NCBI GenBank assembly: GCA_030652215.1
Contig: JAUSBC010000013.1
Location: 1-34,634, forward strand
Direction of reading: 5' to 3'
From: Sideroxyarcus sp.
GTDB lineage: Bacteria > Pseudomonadota > Gammaproteobacteria > Burkholderiales > Gallionellaceae
Length of the DNA stretch: 34,634 bases
Below are positions 31,240-34,634 of this stretch, in pieces. The notes under the pieces are model-generated. The model was not told the DNA's origin and did no database searches. It saw only the letters and a list, made by a program, of their open reading frames with translations. The translations under genes were made by a program, and so were the position numbers. Numbering within the stretch: the stretch's first letter is position 1; each line of letters opens with the position of its first letter.

Positions 31240-31775
31240 AAACTCGATCCCGTCTTTCATTCATCGCTGCATTGCTGCTGTTGCTGGGCGGCTGTGCGAG
31301 CGCGCCCACGCAAACCCCCGCCACAACCGGGATGCCCGAACTGTTTCCCCAGGAAACGCCGACCGGTACGCCCGAAGAGGGCGCCATCGCCGAAGCGGTG
31401 CCGCCGCCGGTCATGTCCGGCAATCAGGCCGTCATCGCGTTGCTGGACAGGGCCCGGATCGATACCGGGGCAGGGCGGCGCGAGTCGGCAGGCGCATCGC
31501 TGGAGCGCGCACTGCGCATCGAACCGCGCAATGCCTGGCTGTGGTATGAGCTTGCACAATTGCGTCTCGCGCAGGGCCAGTACGCGCAGGCAATATCCCT
31601 CGCCAGGAAATCGATCAGCTTCGCCGCGCGGGATCGCCGCTTGCTGGCGCTGGATTGGCGGGTGATCGGTAATGCGCGCGTTGCGCAGGGTAACCCGACG
31701 GGAGCCGAGCAGGCTTTTGAACGCGCGGCGGAGTTCGAACAGTCAGTCCGATTGGAAACGGATCACGGGTATTGA
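31236..31775 (+). CDS. lpoP: LpoP-type TPR lipoprotein, PBP1b activator
   Basis: 179 aa. The signal peptide ends in LLLGGC (lipid Cys), then a Pro/Thr-rich disordered tether of about 50 residues. TPR-like helices follow: AVIALLDRARIDTGAGRRES, ALRIEPRNAWLWYELAQLRL, QYAQAISLARKSISFA and RVAQGNPTGAEQAFERAAEF. In Pseudomonas a TPR lipoprotein of this design, encoded beside PBP1b, activates the synthase (LpoP). The TTG start overlaps the mrcB TGA as TTGA, so translation is coupled. No other start fits the signal peptide. Confidence 0.87.
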   Translation: MKTRSRLSFIAALLLLLGGCASAPTQTPATTGMPELFPQETPTGTPEEGAIAEAVPPPVMSGNQAVIALLDRARIDTGAGRRESAGASLERALRIEPRNAWLWYELAQLRLAQGQYAQAISLARKSISFAARDRRLLALDWRVIGNARVAQGNPTGAEQAFERAAEFEQSVRLETDHGY

Positions 31776-31849
31776 GTCTGTACGGGAGCGCATACTCCCC
31801 TGTAATGGAAGCAACGGCACCCTCTTGCGCATTTACGGGGTTGGCCTGA

Positions 31850-31878
31850 TTGTCACGCGGACCCGTTCTCCGTATAGA
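31850..31878 (+). promoter_or_regulatory. Promoter of the TIGR03546-TIGR03545 operon
   Basis: TTGTCA (31850-31855), 17-base spacer, TATAGA (31873-31878). 32 bases before ATG 31911. Confidence 0.55.
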
Positions 31879-31910
31879 ATCCTGCAAACACTTTTCGGGA
31901 GTGAAATTTG

Positions 31911-32435
31911 ATGACGCTGTTGTTGAAGCAAATATTCGCGCTGCTGCGCTTGCTCAATTCCGACACGGGAAGCAACCAGATCGCCGCAGGTGTGGCCTGC
32001 GGACTGATTCTCGGCTTTGCTCCCATGTTGTCCCTGCAGGCCCTGCTGGTGTTCGTGTGCATGTTCCTGTTCCGCATCCAGATCGGCGCCGCGCTGACCT
32101 CGGCGTTCTTCTTCGCACTGATGGCCTGGCTGTTTGACCCGGTGTCGCACCAGCTCGGCTCGGCCATCCTCGAAACCGCATCGCTGCAACCGCTGTTCAC
32201 CGCGATGTACAACATGCCGCTGGTGCCGCTCACGCGCTTTTACAACAGCGTGGTGATGGGCGCGGGCGCGCTCAGCCTCCTGCTGGTGCTGCCGGTGTTC
32301 TTCGGCAGCAAACGCCTGATCGCGGTTTACCGCGCGCGGGTGGTGGAGCGCTTCAAGCGCAGCCCGTTCTGGAAGATGTGGAGCGGCACTTCATTCTTCA
32401 AATGGTACGCGACCTATGAAAAACTCCACGGCTAA
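31911..32435 (+). CDS. TIGR03546 / DUF2062 membrane protein
   Basis: 174 aa with about three or four membrane helices. It has the DUF2062-type opening (SDTGSNQIAAGVACGLILGF, APMLSLQALLVFVCMFLFRI), then SAFFFALMAWLFDPVSHQLG and a last helix MGAGALSLLLVLPVFFGSKR. The end WKMWSGTSFFKWYATYEK is typical of the TIGR03546 set. It overlaps TIGR03545 by 20 bases, and the two are a known gene pair of unknown role, likely acting at the inner membrane together. GGAG lies 9-10 bases before the ATG. Confidence 0.87.
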   Translation: MTLLLKQIFALLRLLNSDTGSNQIAAGVACGLILGFAPMLSLQALLVFVCMFLFRIQIGAALTSAFFFALMAWLFDPVSHQLGSAILETASLQPLFTAMYNMPLVPLTRFYNSVVMGAGALSLLLVLPVFFGSKRLIAVYRARVVERFKRSPFWKMWSGTSFFKWYATYEKLHG

Positions 32436-34311
32436 GCCGGTGAAGAAGCAGGGGCCGATCCGCTTCGAGGCCATGATTCCGCTGGCCATCGTCGTCGGCC
32501 TCGTCGTGCTGTATTTCTCGCTGTTCTTCGACACGCACCTGCGTCGCGGCCTCGAATATGCGGCCACGCAGGCAAACGGCGCCGAAGTGGATATCGGCCG
32601 CGTGCAGACCAGCGTGTTCAAGGCCTCGGTGCTGATCGCCGATGTGCAGATGACCGATCCGGCGCTGCCGCAGCACAACCGCATACAGGTTGGCGAATTG
32701 CGTTTCCGAATGCTGTGGGACGCCTTGCTGCGCGGCAAAGTCATGATCGACGAAGCGGTGATCGAGGACGTGCAGATCGACACGCCGCGCCAGCGCGCAG
32801 GCTATGTGTTGCCGGTGAAACCGGAGCAGGACGACGGCCCCAGTGCAACCGACAAGATGCTGGCGCAGATGCAGGAAGAGTTCTCCGGCAATGTGGTGGG
32901 TGATCTGGCAGCCATCGCGGCAGGGGCAAACCCTTCCGAACAGTTGAAGGTGGTGGGCGAGGAGCTGAAGAGCAGCGCCCATCTCGACGGGCTGAAGAAA
33001 TCGCAGGACGAGGCCGAACAGCAGTGGCGCGCGCGCATGGATGCTTTGCCTGAGGGAGACGATTTCAAGGCGTTGCGTACAAGGTTGGCCAAGGTGCAAC
33101 TCAAGGACTTCAAGGATGTGGCGCAGTTGCAGACGTCGGTCAAGGAGCTGCAAGCCATACGCGACGAGTTCGATGCGATGTCCAAGCCGGTCGGCGAGGC
33201 GGGCAGCAAGCTGAAGGGAGACATGGGTGCGTTGCGCACCTCGTTCGCCGATCTGGAGAAAATCGCGCGCGAGGATGTGCGCGGATTGCAGTCGCGCTTG
33301 CGCCTGCCGTCGCTGGATACCGCCACCCTGTCGCGCGCGCTGTTCGGCATGGATGTGCTGGGCAAACTACAGCAGGCGCGCGGCTACATGAACCAGGCGC
33401 GCGAATATATCCCCGCCAAGGGCGCGAAGAAGCCCGAGCCGAAGCGGATATACAAGGGCCGCGACTACGCGTTCGGGCAAGCCAAAGGCTATCCGGCATT
33501 CTGGCTGCGCCGCGCGGCAATTACTTCGACGCTGCCGGGCGGCAAGGGAATTTCCGGCGAGATACTGGATGTGACGACCGATCAGGCTTTGGTCGGGCGT
33601 CCGCTGGTCGCGACACTTAAGGGCAATTTCCCGCAGCAGGGCGTCTCCGGCGTCAAGGCCGAACTGGTGATCGACCATCGCACGGCCGAGCCGCTTGAAC
33701 GCGTGAACCTTGAAGTGGGCAACTATGCGGTAGCCGGACGTACGCTGGTGAATAGCGAAAGCGTGATGCTGGCCTTCGCCAAAGCGGAAGCTGCGACCGG
33801 CTTCGTTGCAGAGCTGCGCGGCGACAAGGTCGACATGCGTCTGTCCAACCGCTTCAGCGCAGCCGACTTCGAGACCACGGCCAAATCGGCCGTGGTGCGC
33901 GAAATGATGGCCGCGTCGGTTGCCGGATTGAATACAGTGACCATGGATGCGCGCGTGAGCGGCAACTGGAGCGATCTTGACCTGAAACTGTCCACCAATC
34001 TGGCCGATGCACTGGCCAAGGGCATGGGACGCTACCTGCAAGCCAAGATGGATGAAGCGCGCAAGCGCATCGAGCGCCTGGTCGACGACAAGATCGGCGA
34101 GCAGAAACAACGCCTGCTTGCACGCCAGGGCGAACTCGAATCCCGTTTCAAGTCCGTGCTGGCGGAGCGCCAGGCGCAAGTCGACAAACTGCGCGCAGAA
34201 CTGGACGGAGCGCGCAGCGAACTGGATAAACGCAAGAATGCAGCGGTGGATACGCAGAAGCAGAAAGTGAAGCAGGGGGCGAGCAAGTTGCTGGATAGTC
34301 TGCGCAAGTAA
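32416..34311 (+). CDS. TIGR03545 family protein (AsmA-like)
   Basis: 631 aa. One N-terminal membrane helix (~20-38, IPLAIVVGLVVLYFSLFF), then an AsmA/TamB-like beta-rich opening (EYAATQANGAEVDIGRVQTS, LRFRMLWDALLRGKVMIDEA). A long central coiled-coil-like region (~150-290) and a C-terminal charged helix (RQAQVDKLRAELDGARSELD) follow. It overlaps the upstream membrane gene. AsmA-like proteins bridge membranes for lipid transport, so envelope lipid handling is a reasonable guess; no experiment supports it here. Confidence 0.9.
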   Translation: MKNSTAKPVKKQGPIRFEAMIPLAIVVGLVVLYFSLFFDTHLRRGLEYAATQANGAEVDIGRVQTSVFKASVLIADVQMTDPALPQHNRIQVGELRFRMLWDALLRGKVMIDEAVIEDVQIDTPRQRAGYVLPVKPEQDDGPSATDKMLAQMQEEFSGNVVGDLAAIAAGANPSEQLKVVGEELKSSAHLDGLKKSQDEAEQQWRARMDALPEGDDFKALRTRLAKVQLKDFKDVAQLQTSVKELQAIRDEFDAMSKPVGEAGSKLKGDMGALRTSFADLEKIAREDVRGLQSRLRLPSLDTATLSRALFGMDVLGKLQQARGYMNQAREYIPAKGAKKPEPKRIYKGRDYAFGQAKGYPAFWLRRAAITSTLPGGKGISGEILDVTTDQALVGRPLVATLKGNFPQQGVSGVKAELVIDHRTAEPLERVNLEVGNYAVAGRTLVNSESVMLAFAKAEAATGFVAELRGDKVDMRLSNRFSAADFETTAKSAVVREMMAASVAGLNTVTMDARVSGNWSDLDLKLSTNLADALAKGMGRYLQAKMDEARKRIERLVDDKIGEQKQRLLARQGELESRFKSVLAERQAQVDKLRAELDGARSELDKRKNAAVDTQKQKVKQGASKLLDSLRK

Positions 34312-34497
34312 TCACGGGGAACTTGGGATTTTTTTACTTTATTGCACGGATACTCCAAATCGCTTTGCGAGAAAATTAGTCGGGTATCGCTGGGTCGATG
34401 TTTCTTTCAAACTTAATGGTGGTTGCATTGAACAGTCTGAACAATTCTGCTCTAATTAACCACATTAGTTAAGTAACCATTGAGGCTGGATTCGCAC
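34312..34497. other. Intergenic stretch before the J-like ORF
   Basis: AT-rich compared with the preceding genes. It starts with a run TTTTTTTACTTTATT just after the TIGR03545 stop, without a clear stem. It holds a good promoter (34428-34456). Confidence 0.5.
34428..34456 (+). promoter_or_regulatory. Promoter before the J-like ORF
   Basis: TTGAAC (34428-34433), 17-base spacer, TCTAAT (34451-34456). Confidence 0.5.
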
Positions 34498-34629
34498 GTG
34501 CATACAAAAAAGAAAACCATGTATGAACTTCTGGAGGTCCCTCAGAACGCTTCGGATTATGAAATTCTTGCGGCATATCAACGTTTTACTCAGAAGCTAC
34601 AGTCTGAAAAAAACGAAAACAATAAATAA
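34498..34629 (+). CDS. 43-codon J-domain-like ORF, lacking HPD
   Basis: GTG 34498 (or ATG 34519) opens a short frame. YELLEVPQNASDYEILAAYQ is the helix I-II start of a DnaJ J-domain, but after RFTQKLQSEKNENNK a TAA ends the frame before the YHPD loop. Without HPD it cannot stimulate DnaK. It is either a truncated J-protein or a degenerate J-like start of a gene whose frame continues beyond the window. The region is AT-rich, with many Lys/Asn codons. Confidence 0.45.
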   Translation: MHTKKKTMYELLEVPQNASDYEILAAYQRFTQKLQSEKNENNK

Positions 34630-34634
34630 AAAAT

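Overview
This window looks like chromosome of a GC-rich (roughly 55-60 percent by eye) betaproteobacterium, most likely in or near the Nitrosomonadales/Gallionellaceae. That placement is an inference from gene content and codon use; no rRNA or tRNA gene is visible to confirm it. Supporting genes are an EttA-type ABC-F protein, a YcaO/S12-type protein, a PBP1b-LpoP pair, an MlaF-like ATPase, a TIGR03546/TIGR03545 pair and a di-heme cytochrome c peroxidase-like protein.

Layout. (1) 1-1621: ettA, lacking about 15 N-terminal codons. (2) 1.67-8.5 kb is an accessory zone. It starts with an AT-rich KAP-type P-loop NTPase. A cluster of toxin-antitoxin genes and fragments follows: higBA plus a 61-aa partner, a Phd-like antitoxin tail, a DUF2442 composite ORF, and an RHH-ParE operon on the minus strand. 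It ends with a translationally coupled pair of HU-family proteins, the second of which carries a membrane helix and a periplasmic LysM domain. Short palindromic repeats built on TTGACAATAYTGTCGCG lie at the borders of these modules. (3) 8.5-16.7 kb holds an SRPBCC protein, a 24-aa Lys-rich peptide, a lipoprotein alpha/beta hydrolase, a small four-helix Cys-rich membrane protein, a lipoprotein followed by rsgA, a repeat-rich lipoprotein with ten WFTxDD units, and small uncharacterised proteins. (4) 16.7-25.5 kb holds a flavin reductase, an EAL-HDOD protein, a Mut7-C protein, an M48 peptidase with a C-terminal pilin-like domain, a 50-aa protein, an MlaF-like ATPase, ycaO and an EI24/CysZ-like membrane protein. 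(5) 25.5-34.6 kb holds the di-heme peroxidase, a CREST/ceramidase-like membrane protein, a Dph6-like ATP pyrophosphatase, mrcB-lpoP (cell-wall synthase and its lipoprotein activator), the TIGR03546-TIGR03545 pair and a short J-domain-like ORF at the edge.

How the genes work together. The clearest functional couplings are mrcB-lpoP (TTGA overlap), higB-higA, RHH-parE with an operator-like inverted repeat over the promoter, the HU / HU-TM-LysM pair (ATGA overlap), and TIGR03546-TIGR03545 (20-nt overlap). The best candidate for an undescribed system is the HU / HU-TM-LysM operon at 7142-8262: its architecture predicts a physical link between DNA in the cytoplasm and peptidoglycan in the periplasm. 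The M48-pilin fusion and the WFTxDD-repeat lipoprotein are the next most unusual genes.
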